A DNA stretch of 64,000 nt from Microcella sp. (GTDB lineage: Bacteria; Actinomycetota; Actinomycetes; Actinomycetales; Microbacteriaceae): positions 1,550,001 through 1,614,000 of the forward strand of contig NZ_JAHHDS010000003.1 in NCBI RefSeq assembly GCF_019739195.1, written 5' to 3'. Numbering within the stretch: the first letter of the stretch is position 1; each line of letters starts with the position of its first letter. The translations under genes were made by a program, and so were the position numbers. The notes under the pieces were generated by a model. That model was not told the DNA's origin, searched no databases, and saw nothing but the letters and a program-made list of their open reading frames with translations. Of this stretch, positions 51,991 through 61,908 are shown in pieces.

Positions 51991-53277
51991 ATGCCTGCCG
52001 TCGTCATCATCGGCGCCCAGTGGGGCGATGAAGGAAAAGGCAAGGCGACCGACCTTCTTGCTGGCCGCATCGACTACGTCGTCAAGTTCAACGGCGGCAA
52101 CAACGCCGGCCACACCGTCGTCATCGGCGACGAGAAGTATGCCCTGCACCTGCTGCCGAGCGGCATTCTGACCGAGGGCGTCACGCCCGTCATCGCCAAC
52201 GGCGTCGTCGTCGACATCGAGGTGCTGTTCGGCGAGCTCGATGCGCTGAGCGCGCGCGGCGTCGACGTCTCGAAGCTGCTCATCAGTGCCAACGCGCACG
52301 TCATCACGTCGTATCACCGCACGCTCGACAAGGTCACCGAGCGCTTTCTCGGCAAGCGCCAGATCGGCACAACCGGGCGCGGCATCGGCCCGGCCTACGC
52401 CGACAAGATCAACCGCGTCGGCATCCGTGTGCAAGACCTCTTCGACGAAAACATCCTGCGCCAGAAGGTCGAGGGCGCCCTCAACATCAAGAACCACCTG
52501 CTCGTCAAGATCTACAACCGGCGCGCGATTCTCGTCGATGAGGTCGTCGACGAGCTGCTGAGCTACGCCGACCGGCTGCGGCCCATGGTTGCCGACACTG
52601 CCCTTGTGCTGCACCAGGCGCTGGAGCGCGGCGAGACCGTGCTCTTCGAGGGCGGTCAGGCGACGATGCTTGACGTCGACCACGGCACCTACCCCTTCGT
52701 CACCTCGTCGAGCTCGACGAGCGGCGGCGCGGCCACCGGCTCGGGCATCGGCCCCAACCGCATCGACCGCGTCATCGGCATCGTCAAGGCCTACACGACG
52801 CGCGTCGGTGCAGGGCCGTTCCCGACCGAGCTGTTCGACGAGTCGGGTGAGTTCTTGCGCAAGACGGGCTTCGAGTTCGGCACCACCACGGGCCGCCCGC
52901 GTCGCTGCGGCTGGTACGACGCCCCGATCGCCCGCTACACGGCGCGCGTCAATGGCGTCACCGACTTCGTGATGACCAAGCTCGACGTGCTTACGGGGCT
53001 CGAGAGAATCCCCGTCTGCGTGGCCTACGAGGTCGACGGTCAGCGCGTCGACGAGGTGCCCGTCTCTCAGAGCGATTTTCACCACGCGGTGCCGATCTAC
53101 GAGAACTTTGCGGGCTGGACAGAAGACATCACGGGCGCGCGCAGCTTCGACGACCTTCCGAAGAACGCGCAAGACTACGTGCTCGCGATCGAGGCCATGA
53201 GCGGCGCGCGCATCTCGGCCATCGGCGTCGGCCCCGCTCGCGACGCGATCGTCGTGCGGCACGACCTGCTCGGCTGA
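51991..53277 (+). CDS. purA: Adenylosuccinate synthase
   Basis: A 428-residue GTP-dependent ligase converting IMP and aspartate to adenylosuccinate. [11 protein letters not shown] at 8-18 is the GTP loop with catalytic D13; N-G-G-N-N-A-G-H-T (about 37-45) holds catalytic H; R-x-G-x-G-P-F-P-T-E and [10 protein letters not shown] are present. ATG 51991 follows GAAGGGA. A -10 TAGACT (51948-51953) overlaps the TetR stop codon, giving a 30-nt leader, so it probably has its own promoter. Followed 2 nt later by a GNAT gene. Confidence 0.98.
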   Translation: MPAVVIIGAQWGDEGKGKATDLLAGRIDYVVKFNGGNNAGHTVVIGDEKYALHLLPSGILTEGVTPVIANGVVVDIEVLFGELDALSARGVDVSKLLISANAHVITSYHRTLDKVTERFLGKRQIGTTGRGIGPAYADKINRVGIRVQDLFDENILRQKVEGALNIKNHLLVKIYNRRAILVDEVVDELLSYADRLRPMVADTALVLHQALERGETVLFEGGQATMLDVDHGTYPFVTSSSSTSGGAATGSGIGPNRIDRVIGIVKAYTTRVGAGPFPTELFDESGEFLRKTGFEFGTTTGRPRRCGWYDAPIARYTARVNGVTDFVMTKLDVLTGLERIPVCVAYEVDGQRVDEVPVSQSDFHHAVPIYENFAGWTEDITGARSFDDLPKNAQDYVLAIEAMSGARISAIGVGPARDAIVVRHDLLG

Positions 53278-53279
53278 CG

Positions 53280-53873
53280 ATGGTTGCGCGCGACCTGCCC
53301 TATGCCGTGCTCGAGGGGCACGGCGTGCGGCTCGAGCCCTACACGCCCGCGCACCTGCCGGGTCTCACGGCGGCACTCGGCCGCCCCGAGGTCTTCGCTG
53401 GCGGCTGGGGCGGCGGGCCCGCCGGTGCGCGCTCGGGCGAAGACTTCGCCGCGTGGCTGCCGACGTATCTGCCGGTCGGGCGCGCGCACGTCTACGTGGT
53501 GACGGATGCTGAGCGCGCCGTCATCGGCACCTCGACGATTCTCGACCTCAGCCCCGCGGCCGAGTCAGCGCACGTCGGCTACACCGCCTATGCGCCGCAG
53601 GTGTGGGCAACCCGCGTGAATCCGGCGTGCAAGCTCCTGCTGCTCGGCCACCTGTTCGACCACGGGTACGGCCGCGTGAAGCTGCAGGCCGATGTGCTCA
53701 ACGCCCGGTCGCGCGCCGGCATCGAGAAGCTCGGCGCGCAGTTCGAGGGGATCGCGCGGCGCGACGCGCAGCGCGCCGACGGCTCGTGGCGCGACGCCGC
53801 CGTCTACTCGATCGTGGTCGACGAGTGGCCCGACGTGCGAGCCGGGCTCGAGCGCCGGCTGGCTGCGGGCTAG
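53280..53873 (+). CDS. GNAT-family N-acetyltransferase (RimJ-like)
   Basis: A 197-residue acetyltransferase close to the RimJ/RimL branch: L-E-G-H-G-V-R-L-E-P-Y-T-P-A-H-L at the start, I-G-T-S-T-I-L-D-L central strand, H-V-G-Y-T-A-Y-A-P-Q-V-W-A-T-x-V-N-P, and V-L-N-A-R-S-R-A-G-I-E-K-L-G-A near 141-155. The acceptor is unknown. It starts 2 nt after purA, so it is probably co-transcribed. The terminal TAG shares CTAG (53870-53873) with the stop of the convergent membrane-protein gene. Confidence 0.88.
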   Translation: MVARDLPYAVLEGHGVRLEPYTPAHLPGLTAALGRPEVFAGGWGGGPAGARSGEDFAAWLPTYLPVGRAHVYVVTDAERAVIGTSTILDLSPAAESAHVGYTAYAPQVWATRVNPACKLLLLGHLFDHGYGRVKLQADVLNARSRAGIEKLGAQFEGIARRDAQRADGSWRDAAVYSIVVDEWPDVRAGLERRLAAG

Positions 53874-54535
53874 GCGCCAGCAGCCGTCGCGACCGCGGTG
53901 AACCAGACCACGCCGAGGGCGATGCCGCCGACGCTCGACGCGATCGCGATACCGAGAGAGAGCATCCAGTCGCCCACGCTCGGGTGATTCTCGCCGGGCT
54001 CAGGCGGGCGCCGCAGCGACAGCAGGTGGGCGCGGGCGGGGTGCGCCTCCCAGAACGGGCGGCCCTGAGCGTCGACCCTGCCCAGCAGCATGCGCTGAGG
54101 TGCGGCACGCAGCAGCAGCACGAGGGGTGCGAGACCCATCGCGACGAACAAGATGCCGATGAGCAGGCCCGAGAGGTCGCCGCTGATGAAGAAAGTGGTG
54201 AAAAAGGACACGGCGAGACTCACGAACAGGGCGGGCCAGGCGAAGGCGAGCACGGGCGTGCCGAAGCCCTGGGCGAGCACCGCGCCCACGAAGACGGCGA
54301 CGAGGCCGCCCAGAATGCTGCCCGGCGCGAAGACCACGATCGCGTCGGTGCACTCGACGGCAATCACATACGGGCCGCCGCGGGCGCAGAAGCCGCCGAG
54401 CGCGGCCAGCTCGCTCACCGCCTGGTAGAGCAGGGTGAGGGCGAGCGCACCGGCGAACCAGCCGAAGGCTGAACCCAGCACGCGCGTCAGAGCAGAGTCG
54501 CGCCAGGTGCCGCGCGCAGAGTCGTCCGTCGACAT
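53870..54535 (-). CDS. Hypothetical membrane protein
   Basis: A 221-residue protein with about five hydrophobic segments (20-45, 65-92, 95-120, 120-145, 190-217) and a cytoplasmic R/P-rich loop (155-180, L-S-L-R-R-P-P-E-P-G-E). Two cysteines (C50, C62) lie in one extracytoplasmic loop. I do not recognise the family. Convergent with the GNAT gene through interleaved stops. No partner gene on its strand within 60 nt, so it is probably a single-gene unit. Confidence 0.7.
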   Translation of the reverse strand: MSTDDSARGTWRDSALTRVLGSAFGWFAGALALTLLYQAVSELAALGGFCARGGPYVIAVECTDAIVVFAPGSILGGLVAVFVGAVLAQGFGTPVLAFAWPALFVSLAVSFFTTFFISGDLSGLLIGILFVAMGLAPLVLLLRAAPQRMLLGRVDAQGRPFWEAHPARAHLLSLRRPPEPGENHPSVGDWMLSLGIAIASSVGGIALGVVWFTAVATAAGA

Positions 54536-54603
54536 GGCGTCACTCTAGGGTGCTCGCGACGTCGGCGCACCAGTGTTCTGCGCGCCGCCTCGGCGACCTG
54601 CCG

Positions 54604-55377
54604 CTACGCGGTCTGCAGGGCCTCCACCGTGCGGTGCGCACGAGCGCGACGCAGCATGCGCACGGGAGGGAACTCGCGAGGCCAGTGCCGCAGAATCGTA
54701 TAGAAGCCGCGGGCGAACCGCACGACGGCGCTGAGGTCGAACGTGAGCGGGCGCGACGACACGGGCACAGTGAGGGTGCGATCGAGCACGATCTCGAAAC
54801 GCGGGCCGAGATGGATGCTGAGATCCATGTCGTCGTGCATCTTCTGGTCGTGACGGCATACCTCGTCGCGCACCTCGAGCCACGCGGCCCGGCGCATCGC
54901 CAACGCCGACCCCCATAGCGGAGGGTGGCCGAGCGCGAGACCGACGAGACCGAAGTACGACCGCATGAAGAAGCGCGAGCTGCGGCGGTGCGGCGTGCCG
55001 TCGTCGTCCATGAGCATGCCGCTGCCCGTGATCGCGGCCGCGTTCGAGTGACGGGCGAACGCCTCGCACACTGACGCGACCCAGGTGACGCCGGGAATGC
55101 TGTCGGCATCGAGACGGGCGATGAGGTCGCCACGCGCCGCGTCGTACCCGGCGGCGCTCGCGGCAGGAATGCCGAGCTCTGACTCATGCACGATGTGCGC
55201 GCCGCGCTGCGCGGCGATCGACGCCGCCCCGTCTGTGCTGCCGTTGTCGACGACGATGACCTCGAAGGGCGCGTAGGTCTGCAGTGCGAGGGCGTCGAGG
55301 CAGCGCTCGAGGTAGTCGCGGTCGTTGCGCACAGGGATCACGACCGACACCCGTTCTGTGGGCAGTTCTCGATACAT
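54604..55377 (-). CDS. Family 2 glycosyltransferase
   Basis: A 257-residue GT-A fold enzyme. V-S-V-V-I-P-V-R-N-D near 9-18 opens the nucleotide-sugar domain, V-I-V-V-D-N-G-S-T-D-G (about 42-52) is typical of GT2, and the D-x-D equivalent is R-L-D-A-D-S (about 86-91). The C-terminal 60 residues have a hydrophobic patch but no clear membrane helix. Sugar and acceptor unknown. ATG 55377 follows AAGGAGG, a perfect ribosome-binding site. Divergent from the chorismate mutase gene. Confidence 0.88.
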   Translation of the reverse strand: MYRELPTERVSVVIPVRNDRDYLERCLDALALQTYAPFEVIVVDNGSTDGAASIAAQRGAHIVHESELGIPAASAAGYDAARGDLIARLDADSIPGVTWVASVCEAFARHSNAAAITGSGMLMDDDGTPHRRSSRFFMRSYFGLVGLALGHPPLWGSALAMRRAAWLEVRDEVCRHDQKMHDDMDLSIHLGPRFEIVLDRTLTVPVSSRPLTFDLSAVVRFARGFYTILRHWPREFPPVRMLRRARAHRTVEALQTA

Positions 55378-55457
55378 GGATCCTCCTTGGTGAAGACAGG
55401 GGTCTCCTGTCGCTGAACTCCACTCAAGGGGTGCCGGAACAGCGCGGGCAAGGCCCT

Positions 55458-55479
55458 CCCCACTATTCGAAAGGTGGGG
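55458..55479. other. Hairpin CCCCAC / GTGGGG in a divergent intergenic region
   Basis: Six-base arms around a 10-nt loop (TATTCGAAAG) directly precede TACACT at 55480-55485. The 150-nt gap between glycosyltransferase and chorismate mutase also has GACAGG-N5-CCTGTC near its left end. Could be operator sites; no regulator gene is adjacent. Confidence 0.35.
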
Positions 55480-55527
55480 TACACTCGCGCGCCCGCGCAG
55501 CGCGCTCGCGAGCATTACGCTCGAAGC

Positions 55528-55881
55528 ATGACCGACGCTTCAGACGTTCACACCGGCGCGGGCACCGCGGCTCACGACGAACTCGGCTCATTGCGCCGCA
55601 GCATCGACAACATCGACGCGGCGCTCATCCATCTTCTGGCCGAGCGGTTCAAGTTCACGCAGCAGGTCGGTCGCCTCAAGGCTGCGACAGAGATGCCGCC
55701 CAGCGATCCCCAGCGCGAGAAGACGCAGATCGCGCGGCTGCGGGCGCTCGCCGAAGATGCGCACCTCGACCCCGCGTTCGCCGAGAAGTGGTTCAACTTC
55801 GTCGTCGCCGAGGTCATTCAGCACCACGAACAGATCGCCACGACGGGCACCATCACGACGGATGCCGACGCGCCGAACTAG
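55528..55881 (+). CDS. Chorismate mutase (AroQ type)
   Basis: A 117-residue helical chorismate mutase making prephenate for Phe and Tyr. The first helix L-R-R-S-I-D-N-I-D-A-A-L-I-H-L-L-A-E-R carries the active-site Arg, helix 2 has V-G-R-L-K-A and the loop D-x-x-R-E; the third helix is F-N-F-V-V-A-E-V-I-Q-H-H-E-Q. The N-terminal 20 residues are a non-conserved tail. ATG 55528 is 6 nt after TACGCT (55516-55521): leaderless; a longer in-frame start lies over the intergenic hairpin region. Confidence 0.92.
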   Translation: MTDASDVHTGAGTAAHDELGSLRRSIDNIDAALIHLLAERFKFTQQVGRLKAATEMPPSDPQREKTQIARLRALAEDAHLDPAFAEKWFNFVVAEVIQHHEQIATTGTITTDADAPN

Positions 55882-55944
55882 CGCATTCGCGCCATCGCGT
55901 TCGGCGCGGCCGACAGGGCCCGTGCGCGGCAGTAGTCTCACCAG

Positions 55945-56886
55945 GTGATCGATACTCCCGCCCGTACGGCACCGCGCTCCTCCGACGCCTGGGTCGCGGT
56001 GCAGTTCACTCTCGCGGGCGTTGTATGGGGCGCGAGCTTCTTGTTCATCGCCCTCGCGCTCGAGGGTCTCTCGCCCGTGCAGGTCGCGACGGGCCGCACG
56101 CTGTTCGGCGCAATCACGCTCGGGCTCATCGCGCTCGTCACGCGCGACCGTTTGCCGCGATCGAAACGCGTATGGGCGCACCTGGCGCTGCTGTCGGTGA
56201 CCTTCGCGGTCATCCCGTATCTGCTCTTCTCCTGGGCGCAGCAGTTCGTCGCCTCGGGCGTCGCGAGCATCTTCAACGCGACGACGCCCATCATGACCGC
56301 ACTTATTGCAGGGCTCGCGTTCCGCATCGAGTCGCTCACGCGCGAGCAACGGCTCGGCATCATCGTGGGCATCGTCGGTGTCATCGTCATCATCGGGCCG
56401 TGGCAGGGGCTCGAGCTGGGCACGGGCGATGTCGTGCCCTATCTCGCCTTGCTCGGCGCGACCGCCTGCTACGGCTTCAGCCTCTCGTACATGCGCCGCT
56501 TCCTCGGCGACACTGGCCTGAGCGCGATCATGATCTCGTTCGTGATGATCGGCCTCGCCGCGGTGTGGATGCTGCTGCTGACGCCGATCATCGGCGCCGA
56601 CCCGGTGCAGCTCACGCCGACCGTGATCATCGCGATCGTGCTGCTCGGCGCGCTCGGCACGGGGCTCGCCTACGCGTGGAACCAGAACGTCATCCGCGCC
56701 TGGGGGCCGACGCGGGCCGCGACGGTCACCTACATCTCACCGCCCGTGGGCGTGCTGCTGGGCGTGCTCATTCTCGGCGAGACCCTCGTGTGGAACGAGC
56801 CCGTCGGCGCCGTGCTCGTCATCCTCGGCGTGCTGCTCGCCCAGCGGCGACTGCGGCTGCCGAGTCGTCGCCGTTCCGCTGAATGA
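55945..56886 (+). CDS. EamA/DMT-family transporter
   Basis: A 313-residue ten-helix permease made of two EamA repeats. The first repeat opens with W-G-A-S-F-L-F-I-A-L-A-L, the second with G-A-T-A-C-Y-G-F-S-L-S-Y. Each ends with the L-G-E-x(n)-G motif region (G-V-L-I-L-G-E-T-L in repeat 2). Metabolite export is typical; substrate unknown. GTG 55945 is 6 nt after TAGTCT (55933-55938): leaderless. Its last 68 nt overlap the end of the convergent P-type ATPase gene, in the region coding for a basic tail in both. Confidence 0.9.
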   Translation: MIDTPARTAPRSSDAWVAVQFTLAGVVWGASFLFIALALEGLSPVQVATGRTLFGAITLGLIALVTRDRLPRSKRVWAHLALLSVTFAVIPYLLFSWAQQFVASGVASIFNATTPIMTALIAGLAFRIESLTREQRLGIIVGIVGVIVIIGPWQGLELGTGDVVPYLALLGATACYGFSLSYMRRFLGDTGLSAIMISFVMIGLAAVWMLLLTPIIGADPVQLTPTVIIAIVLLGALGTGLAYAWNQNVIRAWGPTRAATVTYISPPVGVLLGVLILGETLVWNEPVGAVLVILGVLLAQRRLRLPSRRRSAE

Positions 56887-59275
56887 TGCGGTGCATGATC
56901 TCGAGCACGAGCGAGGCGACCGCGCTCGCGCCGACGGCGATGAGGATGAGCTCGAGCGGCGGTGCGCCGAGCTGCAAGAAGTCGGTGACGACGGGGATGA
57001 ACAGCAGCACGGGCAGCCCGAGGTAGGCCGCGACGACGACGAGGCTCGTGATGAGCGTGAAGGGCCGTGACAAGATCACGAGCACCCAGAGGGCCGAGAG
57101 GGTCAGCGTGATGACCGCGACCGTCTGCACGACGGAAGCCTCGGCACCGCCCAGGTAGGCGTAGGCGACGACCGAGATGAGGGTGCCGGCGACGACAAGC
57201 CCCGAGGGGATGCAGAAGCGCGCCGCCCGCCGCAGGAACCCTGGCCGATAGCGCTGGATGTTCGGCAACAGCGCGAGCACGAGCGCGGGCAGCCCGATCG
57301 TGAGGCCGTCGACGATCGACAGCTGGCGGGGCAGGAAGGGGAACGGCCACAGCAGCGCGCCGAACACGACGGCGAACAGAATGGCGTAGGTCGTCTTCGA
57401 CAGAAATAGCTTGGCGAGGCGCTCGACGTTGGCGATGACCTGCCGACCCTCGGCGACGATGCGCGGCAGGCGGCTGAACTGGCCGTCAAGCAGCACGAGG
57501 CGCGCGACCGCGCGCGTCGCCGCGGCACCCGAGCCCATCGCGATGCCCATGTCGGCGTGCTTGAGCGCGAGCGCGTCGTTGACGCCGTCGCCCGTCATCG
57601 CGACGGTGTGCCCCAGGCGTTGCAGCGAGAGCACCATGGCCTTCTTCTGCTCGGGGCTCACGCGGCCGAAGACGCGGTGCTCGCGCATGATCGCGTCGAG
57701 CTCTGCTTCATTCTCGGGAAGCTGGCGCGCGTCGAAGCCCGGACCCTCGTGCTGGATGCCCGCCTCGCGCGCGACCGCGGCCACGGTGCGCGGGTCGTCG
57801 CCCGAGATGACGCACAGCTCGACCTCCTGCTCGCGAAAGTACCCCAGCGTCTCCTGAGCGTCGTCGCGCACCTTCTCACGGAACGACACGAGGGCGACGG
57901 CGCTCAGCCTCGCGGGCAACTCAGGCTCGGGTGCCCGCTCACCGTCGGCGAGCTCGACCGGCGGATCGAGCACGACCGCGGTGCGAGCGAGCACGACCGT
58001 GCGCTCGCCGGCCGTCGCGCGCTCGGCGAACCGGGCGAGAGCATCCGCCGCATCGGGCACGTCGGCGAGCACGATGTCGGGGGCTCCGAGCACCCAGGTG
58101 CCGCGGGCCGGGCCGTCGGCGAACGAGACGGCGCTCCACTTGCGGCGGCTCGAAAACTCGATCGCGCGCACCGGCTGCTCGACCGGCGGGGTCGTGAAGC
58201 GGGCGACGAGAGCGACCGAAGTCGCGTTGGCGTTGCGGTCCGCGCCCATCCAGGCGAGCACGGCCTCGGATGCGGAGTCGAGCTCGGCGCCGGCAATCGG
58301 TTCGACGAAGTCGAGAATCATGCGGCCCTCGGTGAGGGTTCCGGTCTTGTCGAGGCACAGCATGTCGACGCGAGCCAGGCCCTCGACGGCGGCGAGCTCT
58401 TGCACGAGCACCTCGTGACGGGCGAGCTTCACGGCTCCGACCGCGAGGGCGACGCTCGTCATGAAGACGAGGCCTTGCGGAATCATGGCGATGAGGCTCG
58501 CGGCCGAGGCCACCGTCGCCTCGCGCCAGGCACCCGTCGCGATCGCGACCTCCCAGCCGCCGACCGCCTGCATCTGACCGTTGACGACGATCGCGCCGAC
58601 CGGCAGCAGCAGAATGGTGATCCACTTGATGATCTTCGCGATGCCGCTGCGCAGCTCGCTGCGCACGAGCGAGAACTGCTTGGCCTCGGCCGTAATGCGC
58701 GCGGCGTAGGAGTCGGCTCCGACGCGGATGACCCGCGCGAGCCCGCTGCCCGCGACGACCGTCGAGCCCGACATGAGCTCGCGCCCCGCGGGCGACGAGA
58801 CCGGGTCGGCCTCGCCCGTGAGCAGCGATTCGTCGATGTCGAGTCCGTGGCTCTCGAGCACGACGGCGTCGGCCGTGACCTGGTCGCCCGCCGAGAGCAC
58901 GAAGACGTCGTCCATGACGACCTCGCCGACGCGCACCTCCGCGATACTGCCGTCGCGCAGCACGCGGGCTCGCGGGGCGTTGAGCACGGCGAGGCGACTG
59001 AGCGTGAGCTTCGCGCGGAACTCTTGCGCCACCCCGATGACGACATTGGCGATGACGAAGAAGCCGAACAGCGCGTCTTGCCAATAGCCGAGCACGAGCA
59101 GCAGCGCGAAGCTGCCGCCGACAATGAGATTGAAGAGCGTGAACAGGTTGGCCTGCATGATGCGCCAGAACGAGCGGCCCGTGTCGCTCGGCATGACGTT
59201 GGTCTGGCCGAGCTCAGTTCGATGCTGAACCTCGGCGAGCGAGAGGCCAGTGGAGGAGTCTGCCGTCGAAGTCAC
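56819..59275 (-). CDS. ctpE: CtpE-like P-type ATPase (cation transport)
   Basis: An 818-residue P-type ATPase close to mycobacterial CtpE, which transports Ca2+. It lacks N-terminal metal-binding repeats. Actuator motif L-L-T-G-E-A (152-157, with A where S is usual), M4 motif M-I-P-Q-G-L, phosphorylation site D309-K-T-G-T-L-T, hinge M-T-G-D-G-V-N-D-A-L. Eight to ten helices. The N-terminus (G-L-S-x-x-E-V-x-x-R-x-x-x-G-Q-T-N) and the Q in I-P-Q-G fit CtpE. The C-terminus overlaps EamA by 68 nt. Ion specificity inferred from homology only. Confidence 0.88.
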   Translation of the reverse strand: MTSTADSSTGLSLAEVQHRTELGQTNVMPSDTGRSFWRIMQANLFTLFNLIVGGSFALLLVLGYWQDALFGFFVIANVVIGVAQEFRAKLTLSRLAVLNAPRARVLRDGSIAEVRVGEVVMDDVFVLSAGDQVTADAVVLESHGLDIDESLLTGEADPVSSPAGRELMSGSTVVAGSGLARVIRVGADSYAARITAEAKQFSLVRSELRSGIAKIIKWITILLLPVGAIVVNGQMQAVGGWEVAIATGAWREATVASAASLIAMIPQGLVFMTSVALAVGAVKLARHEVLVQELAAVEGLARVDMLCLDKTGTLTEGRMILDFVEPIAGAELDSASEAVLAWMGADRNANATSVALVARFTTPPVEQPVRAIEFSSRRKWSAVSFADGPARGTWVLGAPDIVLADVPDAADALARFAERATAGERTVVLARTAVVLDPPVELADGERAPEPELPARLSAVALVSFREKVRDDAQETLGYFREQEVELCVISGDDPRTVAAVAREAGIQHEGPGFDARQLPENEAELDAIMREHRVFGRVSPEQKKAMVLSLQRLGHTVAMTGDGVNDALALKHADMGIAMGSGAAATRAVARLVLLDGQFSRLPRIVAEGRQVIANVERLAKLFLSKTTYAILFAVVFGALLWPFPFLPRQLSIVDGLTIGLPALVLALLPNIQRYRPGFLRRAARFCIPSGLVVAGTLISVVAYAYLGGAEASVVQTVAVITLTLSALWVLVILSRPFTLITSLVVVAAYLGLPVLLFIPVVTDFLQLGAPPLELILIAVGASAVASLVLEIMHRIIQRNGDDSAAAVAAGRAARRG

Positions 59276-59373
59276 GGTCGCGAGCCTATCGGCCGCACCC
59301 TATGGCACAGCCGAAAAGTATGTCTGGTATTGCGCGGGTGACCCTAGCCGCCACTGTGCTGACGGTCGGCGGC

Positions 59374-61686
59374 TCAGCCGCCGACGCGGGCGCCGAAGCG
59401 GGCGGGCAGCGTGTCGCGGTGCGCGTGCGACAGCTCGGCGAGGGTGAGCGTGAAGCGGTCTTGCACCTCGAGCCCGTCGACCTCGCTGTCGGTCACACCG
59501 ACGCGCAGCACCGGCACGCCACGGCCTTCGGCGAGTCCGCGGAACTTGACGTCGTCTTCGCGGGCCACCGACACGAGCGCGCGAGCAGTGGATTCTGAGA
59601 GCAGGGCGGCGAGAGCATCCACGCCCTCCTGCTCCATGAGTTCGTCGATCCAGACGCGGGCGCCGAGACCGAAGCGCAGAACGCCCTCGGCGAGAGTCGC
59701 GAGCAGACCGCCCTCTGAGAGGTCGTGGGCGCTCGTGACGAGCGCCTCTTCGGCGGCGGCCGCGAGCAGGCCAGCGAGGTTGCGCTCGGCGGCGAGGTCG
59801 ACCTGCGGCGGCAGCCCGCCGAGGTGGCCGTGGATGACGTCGGCCCACACCGAGCCGTCGAGCTCGTCGCGCGTCGTGCCGAGTAGGTAGAGGTTTTCGC
59901 CCTCGTCTTGCCAGCCCGAGGGCAGCCGGCGGTCGACATGGTCGATGACGCCGAGCACCGCGACGACGGGGGTCGGGTGGATGGGCACGTCGCCGGTCTG
60001 GTTGTAGAACGAGACGTTTCCGCCGGTGACCGGGATGCCCAGCTCGAGGCACGCGTCGGCGAGACCCGTGACGGCCCGCTCGAACTGCCACATCACGTCG
60101 GGGTTTTCGGGGCTGCCGAAGTTGAGGCAGTCGCTCACCGCGCGGGGCACGGCACCCGACGCGGCGACGTTGCGGTACGCCTCGGCGAGGGCGAGCTGCG
60201 CGCCCGCGTAGGGGTCGAGCTGGCAATAGCGGCCGTTGGCGTCGGTCGCGAGCGCGACCCCGAGTCCACTCTCTTCGTCGATGCGGATCATGCCGGCGTC
60301 GTCGGGCGTCGCGAGCGCCGTGTTGCCCATGACGTAATAGTCGTACTGGTCGGTGATCCACGCGGTGTCGGCGAGGTTCGGGCCGCCGAGCACCTGCAGG
60401 GCCTGGGCGCGCAGGGCGTCGTCGTCAGCCGGTCGTGCGAGGCGGGCGGTCGTGTCGGCCTGCAGCGCGTCTTGCCACTCGGGGCGCGCGAAGGGGCGGT
60501 GGTAGACGGGGCTGTCGATCGCGACCGTCTTCGGGTCGACGTCGACGATGCGCTCGCCCTGCCAGTCGATGAGCAGGCGGCCCGTGTCGGTGACCTCGCC
60601 GAGCACGCTCGTCTCGACATCCCACTTCGCCGTCACGGCGAGAAACGCCTCGAGCTTGTCGGGGTGCACGATCGCCATCATGCGCTCTTGGCTTTCTGAC
60701 ATCAGAATCTCTTCGGCGGTGAGCGAGGGGTCGCGCAGCAGCACCGCGTCGAGGTCGATGATCATGCCGCCATCGCCGTTCGCCGCGAGCTCGCTTGTGG
60801 CGCACGAAATGCCGGCGGCGCCCAGATCTTGGATGCCCTCCACCAGCTCGCCGCGATACAGCTCAAGGCAGCACTCGATGAGCACTTTCTCGGCGAAGGG
60901 GTCGCCGACCTGCACCGCGGGCCGCTTCGTGGGGCCACCCTCGCTGAACGTGTCGCTCGCCAGAATGCTCGCGCCGCCGATGCCGTCGCCGCCCGTGCGC
61001 GCGCCGAACAGCACGACCTTGTTGCCGACACCGCGCGCGTTCGCGAGGTGCAGGTCTTCGTGCCGCAGAGCCCCGACGGCGAGAGCGTTCACGAGCGGGT
61101 TGGCCTGATACACGGCGTCGAAGACGGTCTCGCCCCCGATGTTGGGCAGCCCCAGACAGTTGCCGTAGTGGCTGATGCCGCTCACGACCCCGGGCACGAC
61201 GCGCGCCGTGTCGGCGTGGTCTAGGCATCCGAAGCGGAGGGCATCCATCACCGCAACAGGGCGCGCGCCCATCGAGATGATGTCGCGCACAATGCCGCCG
61301 ACGCCCGTCGCCGCACCCTGGAACGGCTCGATGTAACTCGGGTGGTTGTGGCTCTCGATCTTGAAGGTGACCGCCCAGCCCTCACCGATGTCGACGACGC
61401 CCGCGTTCTCGCCCATGCCGACCATGAGGTGGGTCTTCATCTCGTCAGAGACCTTCTGGCCGAACTGGCGCAGATGCACCTTGCTCGACTTGTAGGAGCA
61501 GTGCTCGCTCCACATGACCGAGTACATCGCGAGTTCGCCGCTCGTCGGGCGACGGCCGAGCAAGGCCTTGATGGCCTCGTACTCGTCGGCCTTGAGGCCG
61601 AGTGCCTCGAAGGGCTGCACTTTCTCGGGCGTCGCCGCAGCGTTGTCGACCGTGTCGGGAGCGGGAATCTGCGTGCGAGTGGTCAC
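59374..61686 (-). CDS. purL: Phosphoribosylformylglycinamidine synthase subunit PurL
   Basis: A 770-residue small-type PurL converting FGAR to FGAM with PurQ and PurS. Conserved [12 protein letters not shown], the ATP/Mg region [23 protein letters not shown], and [10 protein letters not shown] are present. Start at GTG 61686. purQ and purS are not in the window, so purine genes are dispersed, as purA at 51991 also shows. The upstream space leads to the divergent small membrane peptide gene and mscS. Confidence 0.98.
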   Translation of the reverse strand: MTTRTQIPAPDTVDNAAATPEKVQPFEALGLKADEYEAIKALLGRRPTSGELAMYSVMWSEHCSYKSSKVHLRQFGQKVSDEMKTHLMVGMGENAGVVDIGEGWAVTFKIESHNHPSYIEPFQGAATGVGGIVRDIISMGARPVAVMDALRFGCLDHADTARVVPGVVSGISHYGNCLGLPNIGGETVFDAVYQANPLVNALAVGALRHEDLHLANARGVGNKVVLFGARTGGDGIGGASILASDTFSEGGPTKRPAVQVGDPFAEKVLIECCLELYRGELVEGIQDLGAAGISCATSELAANGDGGMIIDLDAVLLRDPSLTAEEILMSESQERMMAIVHPDKLEAFLAVTAKWDVETSVLGEVTDTGRLLIDWQGERIVDVDPKTVAIDSPVYHRPFARPEWQDALQADTTARLARPADDDALRAQALQVLGGPNLADTAWITDQYDYYVMGNTALATPDDAGMIRIDEESGLGVALATDANGRYCQLDPYAGAQLALAEAYRNVAASGAVPRAVSDCLNFGSPENPDVMWQFERAVTGLADACLELGIPVTGGNVSFYNQTGDVPIHPTPVVAVLGVIDHVDRRLPSGWQDEGENLYLLGTTRDELDGSVWADVIHGHLGGLPPQVDLAAERNLAGLLAAAAEEALVTSAHDLSEGGLLATLAEGVLRFGLGARVWIDELMEQEGVDALAALLSESTARALVSVAREDDVKFRGLAEGRGVPVLRVGVTDSEVDGLEVQDRFTLTLAELSHAHRDTLPARFGARVGG

Positions 61687-61805
61687 GAGGCTGAAGGCTC
61701 CTGAAGTGAAGGTGAACCGGGCGCTTCGATCCTATCCGCGCCTAGGCTGGGCTTCGTCGGCCGTGCGACGCCGACCACGACCAGTGCGACGCCGAGGAGC
61801 CGCCC

Positions 61806-61895
61806 ATGAACGCCCGCATGATCTGGATGTACGCCCTCATCGGTCTGCTCGTCTTTCTGGGCGCGATGTTTCTCGGCGCAGCGCTGAATCAGTGA
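61806..61895 (+). CDS. 29-aa single-helix membrane peptide
   Basis: A short ORF encoding a 29-residue peptide with a clear membrane helix (about 7-26: W-M-Y-A-L-I-G-L-L-V-F-L-G-A-M-F-L-G). It has a strong GAGGAG 6 nt before ATG 61806 and a possible -10 TAGGCT at 61743-61748. It ends 13 nt before the mscS GTG, so the two are probably co-transcribed. Family unknown to me; such small helices often tune neighbouring membrane proteins. Too short for automatic ORF calling. Confidence 0.6.
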   Translation: MNARMIWMYALIGLLVFLGAMFLGAALNQ

Positions 61896-61908
61896 TCGGC
61901 TGATCACC

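Noticed and set aside
55419-55437. HAIR-like CTTGAGT half-site (minus strand) upstream of the glycosyltransferase
   Set aside because: The second arm seven bases away does not match ACTCAAG, so it is not an HspR site.
57557-59341. 594-codon plus-strand frame antisense to the P-type ATPase gene
   Set aside because: Shadow frame; the opposite strand has all P-type ATPase motifs in order.
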